From Bin5 sp022821545 (GTDB lineage Bacteria > Chloroflexota > Anaerolineae > Caldilineales > Caldilineaceae), in the NCBI GenBank assembly GCA_963664085.2, contig CAXXLO010000002.1, positions 3,534,001 to 3,598,000 on the forward strand: a DNA stretch of 64,000 nucleotides. Reading direction: 5' to 3'. The notes below the pieces were generated by a model. It ran no database searches. It saw only the letters and a list, made by a program, of their open reading frames with translations, and was not told where the DNA came from. Positions 1 to 9,109 of the stretch are shown here, piece by piece (the first letter of the stretch is position 1; every line of letters begins with the position of its first letter). The translations under genes were made by a program, and so were the position numbers.

Positions 1-1070
1 TTGCCATCCGCCGGATCGGCCACCTCCGGCCGGGCGTCCAGTAGTTCCAGAACACGTTCGCCGCCGGCCATCGCCGATTGCATCGTCGTGTACAGTTGAC
101 TCAGCTCCTGAATCGGCTGGAAAAACCTCGTGACGTAGGCCAGAAAGGCCACCAGTACACCGATTTCCACAGCGCCTTGCGCCACCGCCCGGCCCCCGAA
201 CCACAGCACAATGGCAGTTGCCAGCACTGCCAGAAATTCTACGGTCGGCAGAAAAATAAAAGAGAGCGACATCGCTTCGACAAAGGCGGTTCGGTTCTCT
301 TTGTTGGCGTCGTCAAAGCGATCGCGCATCGCCTTCTCCTGCGCGAAAGCCTGTATGACCCGCATCCCGGCCAGATGTTCCGCCAGCGTGCCGACAACAC
401 CTGCCACACTCTGTCTCGTTTGCCGAAAAGCGACTTTAGCCTTCCGTGAAAACAAGAATGTAGCCGCCAGCATCAGCGGGATGGTACTGAATGTAAGCAG
501 GGCAAGCGATGGACTCAGCACCAACATGACGATGATGATTCCGACAAGGACGAGAATGTCGCCGATCAGAGTGATCAGTCCCTGCGACAGCAGTTCGTTG
601 ATAACCGCCACGTCGCCAATGACACGCGAAATCGTCACCCCTACGATATGACGGCTGTGATAGCCCAGTGAAAGGGCCTGCAGGTGGCGCATGAGTTGCC
701 CGCGCAGAGTGGACAGCACCCTCTGCCCCACCCACGACAACAGAAAACGCTGACCGGACGCCGCTCCAAACAGCGCCAGAAACAGGACCGCCATGACGAT
801 CGATATCTGCGCAAGTCCACCCAAATCGTCTGAGGCGATGTAACGGTCGATCGCAACCTTGAGCAGAAGGGGGATGCCCAGTGTAGTACCGGTGACGACG
901 AGCATCAGCGCAAAAGCGCCCAACATCTTGGCCCTATGCGGCCGCAGGTAGGTCAGCAGTCTGCCCACCACCTGCCCGTCAAAGGCCTTGCCGTCGGCCT
1001 CGTTCGCCATATTGCGCAGAAGGCTTTGAGGTCCGCCGCTGCGTCCAGTTGATCCAATGGAAATAGACAT
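1..1070 (-). CDS. ABC exporter subunit, permease part (cut by window edge)
   Basis: The minus strand is open from an ATG at 1070 to the window edge, about 356 residues, with no stop. It encodes a type IV ABC exporter membrane domain with several hydrophobic helices. The coupling-helix segment HLAGMRVIQAFAQE and the pre-ATPase linker GGERVLELLD are visible, so only the nucleotide-binding domain lies outside the window. It starts 57 bp after the stop of the ABC gene at 1128-2912 on the same strand. The two are therefore very likely one operon encoding a heterodimer. Because the neighbour has a degenerate ATPase site, this subunit is expected to carry the canonical catalytic Glu, which cannot be seen here. 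The substrate cannot be told from sequence. Confidence 0.9.
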   Translation of the reverse strand, partial: MSISIGSTGRSGGPQSLLRNMANEADGKAFDGQVVGRLLTYLRPHRAKMLGAFALMLVVTGTTLGIPLLLKVAIDRYIASDDLGGLAQISIVMAVLFLALFGAASGQRFLLSWVGQRVLSTLRGQLMRHLQALSLGYHSRHIVGVTISRVIGDVAVINELLSQGLITLIGDILVLVGIIIVMLVLSPSLALLTFSTIPLMLAATFLFSRKAKVAFRQTRQSVAGVVGTLAEHLAGMRVIQAFAQEKAMRDRFDDANKENRTAFVEAMSLSFIFLPTVEFLAVLATAIVLWFGGRAVAQGAVEIGVLVAFLAYVTRFFQPIQELSQLYTTMQSAMAGGERVLELLDARPEVADPADG

Positions 1071-1127
1071 CTTCTATCTTTACCGGCCCTGTTTTTACCG
1101 GTTACCGCAGACTGGCAGCTACGCCGC

Positions 1128-2912
1128 CTAATGCGCTTCGATCTTTTCCAACTGTTCCTCGTAGATCCTGCGATACAGCTCCGATCTCTCGAACAGCGAC
1201 TCATGCTTGCCCGCAGCTGCGATTCGACCCTTTTCCAACATCAGAATCTGGTGGGCCATCCTTACGGTGCTGAGACGCTGCGCGATAATGACCGACGTGC
1301 GTCCCTGCATCAGATTTGACAGAGCCATCTGGATCAGATGCTCGGTCTCGGTGTCCACACTGGAAGTGGCGTCGTCGAGAATCAGTATACGTGGATCTGT
1401 AAGCAGAGTTCGAGCGATGGCTACTCGTTGCCTCTGACCGCCGGACAGCGTTGCGCCGCGCTCACCCACTCTGGTATCGTAGCCGTCCGGAAAGTTCTCG
1501 ATGAACTCGTGCGCCTGCGCCGCCTTGGCCGCCTCAACCACCTCCGCGTCGCTGGCGCCCGGCCGCCCAAAGGCGATATTCTCGCGTATCGTGGTGGCAA
1601 AGAGCGTGGATTCCTGAAGAACAATGCCAATCTGACCGCGCAGAGAGTCAAGCGTCGCGTTGCGGATATCCTGGCCGTCAAGCAGAATGCGCCCTTCCGT
1701 CGGGTCATAGAAGCGGGGAATCATGTTTATGATCGATGACTTGCCCGAACCGGTCGGCCCGAGCAATGCAAGGATCTGGCCCGGTTTGACCTCAAAGGAA
1801 ATATCGCGTAGCACACTGTGTGGCCGGGCATAGCTGAAGGAAACACTCTCAAACTGCAGGTGGCCGCGGACCGGCTCCAAAGACGCGGCGTCAACCGCCT
1901 CCTTTACCTGCGTCTCTTCGTCCAGGACTTCGAATACGCGTTCCGCCGAGGCGCCGGCCATGGCGATGGATGGAATCAGGAACCCGAGCCTCCTGATCGG
2001 AGACGTCAACTGCGCAAGATAGGTGATGAAGGCGACCAGTTCGCCCAGAGTCAGCGACCCCCGGATCACCAGGTATCCTCCCAGCCAGATGATGACTACG
2101 GTGGCTAAGTTGGCAATCAGGTCCAGCATCGGGATGTTCAAGGCAGTGAGCCGGGCCGTAGCCGCGGCCAGTCCGAACCACTTTTGGTTCTCGGTCTCAA
2201 ATCGGTCGATCTCAGCATCTTCCTGGGCGAACGCCTTGACAATGCGGGCGCCGCGAAGATTCTGTTCCAGCCGGGTCGTGAGGACGGCAAGCTGCTGCTG
2301 AATCTCCACTGACAAGGGACGGTATAGGGCGCCAAAACTCATGGCGCGGTGCGCCAGGACCGGCATCGTCAGCATGGCCAGAACGGCCAGTAGGGGGTTC
2401 ATGATGACCAGCGCCGCAGCCGAGCCAACAAGCAGGACAACGCCATTCGCCAGTCCCAGGATCGACCGACCGGTGAGCATGCGCACCCTTTCCACGTCCT
2501 GCATCGAACGCGACAGGAGCTGGCCTGATTCGGTCCGGTCGTGGTAGGCAAATGAGAGTTCAGTTAGCTTGGCGTGTAGTTCGCGGCGCAGGTCGTAGGA
2601 GACTCCCTGCGAGGCGGTCTCCGCAAACAGGCTGGAGCAGAATGTCAGCAGACCGCGCAGAGCCGTGAGCCCCAACAGCCCCAGGACCGACCAGGTCAAG
2701 AGTTGAAGGTCGTTCTGGCGGATGCCCCTGTCTACAATCCAGCGAATAAACTGAGGCGTGACAAGAAGGATCGCGGTGGTGCCGAGCAAGGAGATGTATG
2801 CGGCGACAGTCAACCGCAAGTACGGTCGGAGGCGTTTGAGGGCCCGCAACAAGAAGCGGCGGTTCTGGTTTGGACTGGACAGTCTCGCCAGGTTCCTGGA
2901 AAGGGTTGCCAT
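1128..2912 (-). CDS. ABC exporter, fused permease-ATPase with degenerate catalytic site
   Basis: 594 residues: membrane domain about 1-320, then an ATPase domain. Walker A GPTGSGKS is at 385-392, the signature LSGGQ at 489-493 and the Walker B Asp at 513. The residue after Walker B is Asp514, not the usual Glu, and the H-loop position is Gln545, not His. This is the pattern of the non-catalytic partner in heterodimeric exporters such as TM287/288 and BmrCD (family knowledge). The downstream partner follows after 57 bp. Such pumps export lipids, drugs or peptides from the inner membrane, but the substrate here is unknown. Confidence 0.93.
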   Translation of the reverse strand: MATLSRNLARLSSPNQNRRFLLRALKRLRPYLRLTVAAYISLLGTTAILLVTPQFIRWIVDRGIRQNDLQLLTWSVLGLLGLTALRGLLTFCSSLFAETASQGVSYDLRRELHAKLTELSFAYHDRTESGQLLSRSMQDVERVRMLTGRSILGLANGVVLLVGSAAALVIMNPLLAVLAMLTMPVLAHRAMSFGALYRPLSVEIQQQLAVLTTRLEQNLRGARIVKAFAQEDAEIDRFETENQKWFGLAAATARLTALNIPMLDLIANLATVVIIWLGGYLVIRGSLTLGELVAFITYLAQLTSPIRRLGFLIPSIAMAGASAERVFEVLDEETQVKEAVDAASLEPVRGHLQFESVSFSYARPHSVLRDISFEVKPGQILALLGPTGSGKSSIINMIPRFYDPTEGRILLDGQDIRNATLDSLRGQIGIVLQESTLFATTIRENIAFGRPGASDAEVVEAAKAAQAHEFIENFPDGYDTRVGERGATLSGGQRQRVAIARTLLTDPRILILDDATSSVDTETEHLIQMALSNLMQGRTSVIIAQRLSTVRMAHQILMLEKGRIAAAGKHESLFERSELYRRIYEEQLEKIEAH

Positions 2913-3138
2913 TCTTCAAATCCGGTTTAGTAATGTAGCGTGGCGAACCCATTGTATCACATTACCTTGTCTAGGCGCTATTGCCGGCGCGCCGCGCCGG
3001 GGCCAATTACATCTGGACCCCGCAAGTTGAATTGAATCTTGTGCTACAAGCGCGCTTAAGGAAAGGAGAACTGATCTGAACTGCCGGCGATAGGCAGAAA
3101 GTTTTGGCGGTCTCTGTCAGAAAGTGAGGCGCGCTCTT

Positions 3139-3684
3139 TCAGAGCTTTCGAACCGTGTCACCCGCCCTGATCGGGCCAGGCTGGACTACCTTTGCATACA
3201 TCCCGCGCAGCCGCATTTTTTTGCCCACTGAAGTGCTGACGAACTTGACCGCGTCAACTCCGAAGCGCTCTGCGAACTTCTTGCACCCGGTATGGTCAAC
3301 CGGTGTTATCTCGATGACCGCCTCTCCCATGGCAAGCCGGGTGCCAACGGGCAGGTTCGCCTCGCTCAGTTCAAGGTCAATATAGAGCTGATCGCCGAAC
3401 AGCTCCCAGCGGCCTTCATCCTGCGCCAGCAGCCCGGCAACGCGGGCGTTCATAATTGTAAGCTGGCGTTCAGGTTCCAGTGGAACATCGGGTGTGCGCG
3501 TGCTCCAGTTATCACCGACAAGCCCCTCGGCCACGGACAGTTCGCCGGCTTGGATGACTTCCCGTTCCCCGGAGCGAGGCCGTCTCACGATGAGCGCTAG
3601 CTTGCCCTCGCTCTTGGGTGAACGCCGGATATCGTCCAGATTCTGTTCCAGTTCTGCCATCGTCACGTGCGTTACGGTCGACAT
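3139..3684 (-). CDS. MOSC domain protein
   Basis: 181 residues covering a stand-alone MOSC domain, the molybdenum-cofactor sulfurase C-terminal fold. It has the GDNWSTR region near 77, a GDQLYIDLELS strand pair, and HTGCKKF, which carries the conserved Cys expected to handle sulfur or bind the cofactor. The C-terminus GPIRAGD is typical. The protein is probably cytoplasmic; related YiiM/YuaD-type proteins take part in reduction or sulfur transfer with Moco. A mobA gene near 61 kb is the only other Moco gene in the window. The gene stands alone, with 226 bp before the ABC operon. Confidence 0.85.
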   Translation of the reverse strand: MSTVTHVTMAELEQNLDDIRRSPKSEGKLALIVRRPRSGEREVIQAGELSVAEGLVGDNWSTRTPDVPLEPERQLTIMNARVAGLLAQDEGRWELFGDQLYIDLELSEANLPVGTRLAMGEAVIEITPVDHTGCKKFAERFGVDAVKFVSTSVGKKMRLRGMYAKVVQPGPIRAGDTVRKL

Positions 3685-3768
3685 GGTTGCTCTCCTCTTT
3701 CATCGCTGGCGGGTTCAATATTGGAACGGTGTGTTCTATCCGTCCGGACTTGGTCTGTTGCGGCGTTC

Positions 3769-4299
3769 TCAGTGTTGGTTACAATAGCCATTTTTCAGAC
3801 TGTCAAGCCAGCCGCGTATAGCCGCTTCGTCGGGCCGGCCCCGCCGCCGCTGCCAGTGGGCCAGCCCCAGCCCGAGGAACGGCAATAGCACGGGCAACAG
3901 GAAAGGCAACGCGTCTCCGGCCGTGCTCTCTTGGGTGGCGCGCAGGGCGCCCGCCACCAACAGCGCCAACGCCAGCAAAGTGGATAACAATATCCAGGCC
4001 ATGACGAACAATCTCCCTACGGGATGAAGCTGGAAGTGACCCACAAGGCGACTACCTTTTCCTTCATCCTGGATTATCCCGTAAAAGACTGTAGCGAACG
4101 CTCCTCTCTGCCTGGCCCGGCTGAAATGGCAAATAATCTTTACGCCTCGGCCAATCACGCGGCCTTCCACCTCGTTACTAGAATCCAGTGCATCCCCGAG
4201 CCGCCACGCGGCCGTGTCGGCATCGTCGCTCAACTCAAGTGCTAACCGCCGCCGGCCCGGCGTCCATAAGAAGGAGAATACTGAACCTTGTCCCGTCAT
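3769..4299 (-). CDS. hypothetical membrane protein
   Basis: 176 residues if translation begins at the ATG at 4299, which overlaps the stop of the preceding gene as ATGA and suggests translational coupling. A longer in-frame reading to 4458 only runs through the neighbouring gene. The N-terminal 90 residues are soluble; two hydrophobic segments follow (around MAWILLSTLLALALLVAGAL and LPFLLPVLLPFLGLGLA), then a short basic tail. No family is recognised. A membrane-anchored partner of the small upstream protein is the most one can say. Confidence 0.65.
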   Translation of the reverse strand: MTGQGSVFSFLWTPGRRRLALELSDDADTAAWRLGDALDSSNEVEGRVIGRGVKIICHFSRARQRGAFATVFYGIIQDEGKGSRLVGHFQLHPVGRLFVMAWILLSTLLALALLVAGALRATQESTAGDALPFLLPVLLPFLGLGLAHWQRRRGRPDEAAIRGWLDSLKNGYCNQH

Positions 4300-4538
4300 C
4301 CGTCTGGTCGAATGTAGCGGCGTGGAGGCGTTGAGGTCTTCCGTTCGGCGTAGTCGGCGAATGAATCCCGGTGTGGGCAGAGAATCTCCCACTTTCGCCC
4401 GTCGTAATCCATGGTGAAGATTGTGGCTCGGTCCCTGTATTCGCCCTCGGCAACCCACTGCCGATCCATCAAATGTTCACGCAGATTCAAGTATGACAGC
4501 GAGGATAACGCCTCCCGGTCTCGGATTTCTACTTTCAT
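4296..4538 (-). CDS. small hypothetical protein
   Basis: 80 residues, soluble. It starts with MKVEIRDREALSSLSYLNL and has a DYAERK motif near the C-terminus. Its stop overlaps the start of the membrane protein at 3769-4299 by four bases. The N-terminal beta-strand followed by a helix resembles small proteins that accompany restriction or toxin genes, but no function can be assigned. The two genes lie downstream of the HEPN and methyltransferase pair on the same strand, separated from it by 33 bp, so they may share its transcript. Confidence 0.6.
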   Translation of the reverse strand: MKVEIRDREALSSLSYLNLREHLMDRQWVAEGEYRDRATIFTMDYDGRKWEILCPHRDSFADYAERKTSTPPRRYIRPDG

Positions 4539-4571
4539 GCAGATTTCCTTTAGGTGGAAATGTGACCGTCG

Positions 4572-5144
4572 TTAGCATATTTTCTCGTATGGAATGTCCA
4601 TGCTCTTTGCAATCGCTCTGAAACATTCCTCAAGACGTATACAGCGGTCCCAATGCGCGTTATATCTCTCGTCGTCAAATCTCAAAGTGAACATCGGCGG
4701 ATCTGACGGATTCTCAGGGCAAACCAAGTCGAAGAAATCGATAAATTTCTTTGTCACAGACCGTCCGCTTGGATAATACAGCAAAAAGTCGCCTGAAGCC
4801 CGTCCCGTATTCAACTGAGCGTGTGCAATTGCATTACGGATATAGACGGTCTCTTTCAAGTCGTGGATGCAACGCTCCGACAGTAAACCCTTGAATGACT
4901 CTTCAAATGCCTTAACGATATTCTGCAAGGCTTTTGTGGTGTATTCGGCCCGTTCTTTGACCATCAGCTTTGGAATCGGCTTCAATTCGTCTGAGTTTAA
5001 GAACTCTGCTCGTATACTGGGATGTCTCTTCAATATCAATAAGTCAATCATTTGGCTTTGCATCCAAACCGAAAGCATTAGGACGATACCCGGTCTCTCC
5101 AAAAAACTTCTGAACGCTTCTTGGTTCCTCTTCCTATCTGCCAT
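4572..5144 (-). CDS. HEPN-like protein, putative RNase effector
   Basis: 190 residues from the ATG at 5144, chosen because GAGGAGAG lies 7-14 bases upstream; a longer in-frame reading enters the methyltransferase gene. The predicted helices carry R103-N-x3-H108 in the context VYIRNAIAHA, the Rx4-6H motif of HEPN ribonucleases (family knowledge). It starts 31 bp after the stop of the methyltransferase at 5176, so both are one operon. The gene is visibly more AT-rich than its neighbours, which suggests transfer. The likely role is toxin or abortive-infection effector, or an accessory to the methyltransferase. A structural HEPN without RNase activity remains possible. Confidence 0.6.
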   Translation of the reverse strand: MADRKRNQEAFRSFLERPGIVLMLSVWMQSQMIDLLILKRHPSIRAEFLNSDELKPIPKLMVKERAEYTTKALQNIVKAFEESFKGLLSERCIHDLKETVYIRNAIAHAQLNTGRASGDFLLYYPSGRSVTKKFIDFFDLVCPENPSDPPMFTLRFDDERYNAHWDRCIRLEECFRAIAKSMDIPYEKIC

Positions 5145-5175
5145 TAGTTCTCTCCTCGGAGTCGCACTTTGGCTC

Positions 5176-7926
5176 TTATCTTGTCGGCTGCCCGGTATAC
5201 CTTTTCCCTGTAACAGACGGCTCCGCGGCCAAGCTCCGGCGGACCGTGGCCACCATCTCCCCATCCAAATCAAGCGCGGCGATGACGGCATCATCCAGCG
5301 CGCGGCGAACGGGGCAGTTGTTCATCTGTGGCAGGGGCAGCAGCACATCTCCGGCGTGGGCATCGTAGGTTTTTGCTAATGCGGCTGCCGCGTCTCCGCC
5401 AATGGCGGCGAAGTCTGGTACGACCAGTTTGCGTAAGTCATCCAACGAGAATTGAGGATAGGAAGGTGTTTTATTCGATCGATCACCCATCATTGCTAAG
5501 ATACCAGGTGACGAATTCAGGTAGACGCAGATGGCTTTCTCCAATGTTTCAGCGTTGGATGTTTCAGTAACGAGTCTACACTGGGTCCACGCCGACCCTA
5601 CTGCCGGCGTGTCCAGCCTTACTGCTGTTGTTCTAACAGTATTGAGGCGCAACCTGTGTGGCAAAAGAAATGTACCGCGCTGCTTCCAATAAGAGTCTGC
5701 CAGATGCGTTTTTGATGGCTTTGCAATGATGTGCGTGTCCCACGTCGCTAACATGGATTGCGTTTGCTCAGTGTCATGTTGCCACAGCGCAACCCGGCCC
5801 TGTTCGTCCGGCATTTTAGACTTTACGAAGGCATCGCGTATCCGACGTCCCTCCGGGCCGATGTCAGAAATCCTGCCCAGAGTGATTGACGGGAACAGTT
5901 CGTCACTCTTAAGGGCGGCAAACTGTTGACACAAATAAGGCGAGAAAAACTGCACGGCGCCCCAATCTCCAGCCGCGATTTTCCACTCCGGCCACTCCTG
6001 CACCGTCCCTGTTCCTTGGGCTGCCACAGTGCCGTTCTTGATGGCATAAGCAGTGGAAATGGCAGCGGACGGCGATGCAGGATTTACTGCCAGATTGGCC
6101 ACTTGTGTTGGCGGTTTCGGCCCTCCGTCGGCTGGCCAGCGCCGGCATATCAGCAACATCTCGCCGATGCTGGTGTTTTCGGAAAAATAGATCCGCTCCG
6201 GGTCATGGGAAGTTACAATGGTCTCAATATGATAGCGGTTCGCCAGGTATTTACGAATCTCAAGCGATGATGCGTTGGTTGAAGTAACCAGTGGGAGGAT
6301 AGCCGCTATTGCGCCCGTATCGGTTTTGCTGATGAAGTCGGCCAAGACCAGGAATGCGTTGCCATTGCTGGACAGATGCACCGGTTTGTTGGCAAACAGC
6401 ACCTTCTCGCGGGCCTTGATCTTGCGCTCCTCCTCTCGAGAGAACTGATCGTGGCGCAGGCTGTCGCGGGTAAAGGGCGGGTTCATGATCACCAGATCGG
6501 TCGGCTCGGCCTCGGGGACCTCCTCGCCGGTCTCTATCTGGGATACGGCCTGGACCGACTTGGGCCAGGGTATCAGCCAGGGCTGCCGCTCCAGAAACTC
6601 CAGCGAACCCAGGTAGGCCTCGCCGAACTCATCCACGCCCAGAAAGGCGCGCCCGATCTTCATGTTCCGAAACTGAGTTGTGGGCGACAGCAACCCCAGC
6701 GTGGTCGCGGCCATGTGGGTGGCCGTCAGGTTGATATCGTAGCCGCTGAGCGCCTGTTCAATCAGCGCCGCGGCCACCGCCTCATCAACCTGTGACTGCG
6801 GAGCCAAGTCGCGGATCCGTTCCGCCGCCGCCATGAGCAAGGTGCCCGTGCCGCACGCCGGATCGATGATCCGCAGCCGGGCGATGGCCTCCGCATCCTG
6901 CCAATCGCACATATCTTCGTCGATGGCTAGCGTGGCCAGCAGCGTTGCCGCGGCAGTCGTGGTGTAGAACGAGCCGTCATAGCGGGCGGTGTCTAGCACG
7001 GTATGGAAAATGCGTCCTAAGAGGTCATGGCGCAATCCGGCGATGGTGCGAACTACGGCCAGGGCAGCACGAGCGCTATCACGAATCGCCGCGGTATAGG
7101 CCGGATCATTAGGACAAGAGTACAGGGCCGCCCGTCCCGTTTCAAAGATGGGCCTGTAATCCAACGCCAGGATCAAGTTCCAGGCATCGGCAAATGCCTG
7201 GATAGGATCGACGGAATCAGCGCATTCTTGGGCCATAGCAGGCGGCCACTCGTCCCGGAATGGCTGGGGTGGTACAGTTCGGTTGTCATATTCGGGTCGC
7301 AGCTTGTGGCGATGATTGTCCAGCCGCGCATGGAACATGACCGCGGTGACGATCACCAGCAAGCCCCGCTTGGCCGCCGTATTCAGGGCATTCCCTTTGG
7401 CTGACTTGGCTCTCTCCGGCAAGTCCAGCGTTTTCGCCAGTTCCCGCTTCTGGCCCTCGCTAAGCCGCGCCACGGCCCCGTCCAGACTGCTGGACAGCGC
7501 GGCGGCTACCGAATCAGGGTCTCCCAGCTGCGCTGGCGTGAGCCTGATTACCGAGACCAACTGATCCAGATTTCCGGCGCTCCATTCAGCGTCGGCTGGC
7601 GTGGGCGCGGCCGGATCGCGCACGGTCCAAATGAGTTGGGCCGACGGCAAGGACTCCTCGGTTGTGTTATCCGGGTAACAGACGGCAACCGCGCATTGGG
7701 CCAGCCTCTGTTTCAGGCGGGCGTCGGCATCGCGGATGGCGGCTGCCTTTTTGGCGTTGCTCTGGCCATGCTCGGCCTCCACGGCAATCACCAATGGGCC
7801 GACGCGCACCTCCACATCAAGGCGCCGATTGCCCGGTTGCGTCGATTCCTGCTTGGCGTTCAAACCGTACTTTCGTAGATGTGAGGCCAGCCAGACATTC
7901 AGCGTATGTTCGTGTTCTCGGATCAT
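5176..7926 (-). CDS. N6-adenine DNA methyltransferase, type IIG/ISP-like
   Basis: About 916 residues from the ATG at 7926; a TTG at 7935 would add three, and neither has a clear ribosome-binding site. Counting from the TTG, motif I DPACGTGT is at 358-365 and motif IV NPPF at 485-488, the signature of gamma-class adenine methyltransferases. The N-terminus has D40-V-E followed by a strand ending E53-A-E, which resembles a PD-(D/E)xK nuclease core with Lys replaced. The C-terminal third has the shape of a target-recognition domain. This fits a single-chain restriction-modification or modification-only enzyme. It is followed at 31 bp by the HEPN gene, giving a two-gene defence-like unit. Confidence 0.85.
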   Translation of the reverse strand: MIREHEHTLNVWLASHLRKYGLNAKQESTQPGNRRLDVEVRVGPLVIAVEAEHGQSNAKKAAAIRDADARLKQRLAQCAVAVCYPDNTTEESLPSAQLIWTVRDPAAPTPADAEWSAGNLDQLVSVIRLTPAQLGDPDSVAAALSSSLDGAVARLSEGQKRELAKTLDLPERAKSAKGNALNTAAKRGLLVIVTAVMFHARLDNHRHKLRPEYDNRTVPPQPFRDEWPPAMAQECADSVDPIQAFADAWNLILALDYRPIFETGRAALYSCPNDPAYTAAIRDSARAALAVVRTIAGLRHDLLGRIFHTVLDTARYDGSFYTTTAAATLLATLAIDEDMCDWQDAEAIARLRIIDPACGTGTLLMAAAERIRDLAPQSQVDEAVAAALIEQALSGYDINLTATHMAATTLGLLSPTTQFRNMKIGRAFLGVDEFGEAYLGSLEFLERQPWLIPWPKSVQAVSQIETGEEVPEAEPTDLVIMNPPFTRDSLRHDQFSREEERKIKAREKVLFANKPVHLSSNGNAFLVLADFISKTDTGAIAAILPLVTSTNASSLEIRKYLANRYHIETIVTSHDPERIYFSENTSIGEMLLICRRWPADGGPKPPTQVANLAVNPASPSAAISTAYAIKNGTVAAQGTGTVQEWPEWKIAAGDWGAVQFFSPYLCQQFAALKSDELFPSITLGRISDIGPEGRRIRDAFVKSKMPDEQGRVALWQHDTEQTQSMLATWDTHIIAKPSKTHLADSYWKQRGTFLLPHRLRLNTVRTTAVRLDTPAVGSAWTQCRLVTETSNAETLEKAICVYLNSSPGILAMMGDRSNKTPSYPQFSLDDLRKLVVPDFAAIGGDAAAALAKTYDAHAGDVLLPLPQMNNCPVRRALDDAVIAALDLDGEMVATVRRSLAAEPSVTGKRYTGQPTR

Positions 7927-7977
7927 AAGTGCCAACGATCAGTGATGAGAACCGGACGGCTTCGCGACCACAGAAGG

Positions 7978-9075
7978 TCAAATCGGATGCAAACCCGGGA
8001 AACCCAATCCAGTCGCCTCGTCCCAGCCGCACATCAGATTCAGGCTCTGTAGGGCGCTGCCTGCCGCCCCTTTCACCAGGTTGTCAATGGCGCAGAGAGC
8101 AACCACACGCCCCGTTCGTTCATCCAGTTCGAAACCGACGTCGGCGTAGTTGCTTCCGCTCAGAATCTTCGGCTCCGGGTAACGGTAGATGCCGGTTTTC
8201 TCCTTCACGATTCGGACGAACGGCTCGTCCCGGTACGTCTGCCGGTAGGCCCGCCAGAGGTCCCGCTCGCTGACGCCTTCTTTGACGAATACATGAGCCG
8301 TAGCCAGCACGCCCCGCACATTGTCGACCGCGGTCGCGCTCATGTGTGCCTTGACCATCGAATAGTCTTCGGCGTCAGCGAGTGCCAAGGCCTGCAGGAT
8401 CTCCGCAGTATGCCGGTGGCCGGTCGGTGCGAAACTGCGCATCGCCCGCGCCCTTTCCGGGTGGTGGGTCGCATCGCCGGCGCGGTTGCCGCCTTCGCTG
8501 CTGCCGACCTTTACCTCACAGATCAAGTCCCGCTGCGGGTCGGCCAGCCCCGCAGCGAAGAGCGGCCACACGGCAAGTACACTGGCGGTCGCGTTGCAGC
8601 CGACCCCGCTCACAAACTGGGCCCCCCGGATCTGCCGGCGATACAACTCGGGCAGGCCGTAGACGAATCTGCCGAGCCAGCCGGGCGCGCTGTGCTCCTT
8701 TCCGTACCACTCCACGTAGGCCCGCGCATTCCGCAGTCTGAAGTCGGCGCTCAGATCGACAATGCGATCTGCCAGTTCTGCGAACTCTTCGATTCGCCCC
8801 ATCGCGCCGCCGTGAGGAAGTCCCAGCACCAGCACGTCGCAGGGACCCAGCTCCGCCGCGCTCACGAACTTCAGCCGCGTGCGCCCGCGCAGGTTGGGAT
8901 GCGTGAAATGAACGTATGACCCCGCGTTGCGTTCGCTCGTCACCTGGTCCATCTCGACCTGAGGATGGTCCAGCAGCAGACGCAGCAGTTCCCCGCCGGC
9001 ATAGCCGCTGGCCCCCAGGATAGATACTGAAACTCTTGAACTTGAACTGGCTTCACCCACGATCTGTCCGTTCAC
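7978..9075 (-). CDS. lysY: [LysW]-aminoadipyl phosphate reductase (LysY/ArgC family)
   Basis: NADPH-dependent reductase that converts the LysW-bound 6-phospho-aminoadipate to the semialdehyde in lysine synthesis. The N-terminal ILGASGYAGGELLRLL is the dinucleotide-binding loop, the catalytic Cys is in SGVGCNATA, and VGSSEGGNRAG follows. GCNATA instead of the ArgC GCYPT is typical of LysY. The start is uncertain: the open frame reaches 9165, inside lysX. I chose GTG at 9075, just before the conserved strand, although its ribosome-binding site is weak. It is the last gene of the lysW-lysX-lysY group. It could also serve arginine synthesis, as in bifunctional LysY/ArgC enzymes. Confidence 0.88.
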   Translation of the reverse strand: MNGQIVGEASSSSRVSVSILGASGYAGGELLRLLLDHPQVEMDQVTSERNAGSYVHFTHPNLRGRTRLKFVSAAELGPCDVLVLGLPHGGAMGRIEEFAELADRIVDLSADFRLRNARAYVEWYGKEHSAPGWLGRFVYGLPELYRRQIRGAQFVSGVGCNATASVLAVWPLFAAGLADPQRDLICEVKVGSSEGGNRAGDATHHPERARAMRSFAPTGHRHTAEILQALALADAEDYSMVKAHMSATAVDNVRGVLATAHVFVKEGVSERDLWRAYRQTYRDEPFVRIVKEKTGIYRYPEPKILSGSNYADVGFELDERTGRVVALCAIDNLVKGAAGSALQSLNLMCGWDEATGLGFPGLHPI

Positions 9076-9109
9076 TTTCTGTAGTTGGATAGCCTCAATT
9101 AACGCGGCG

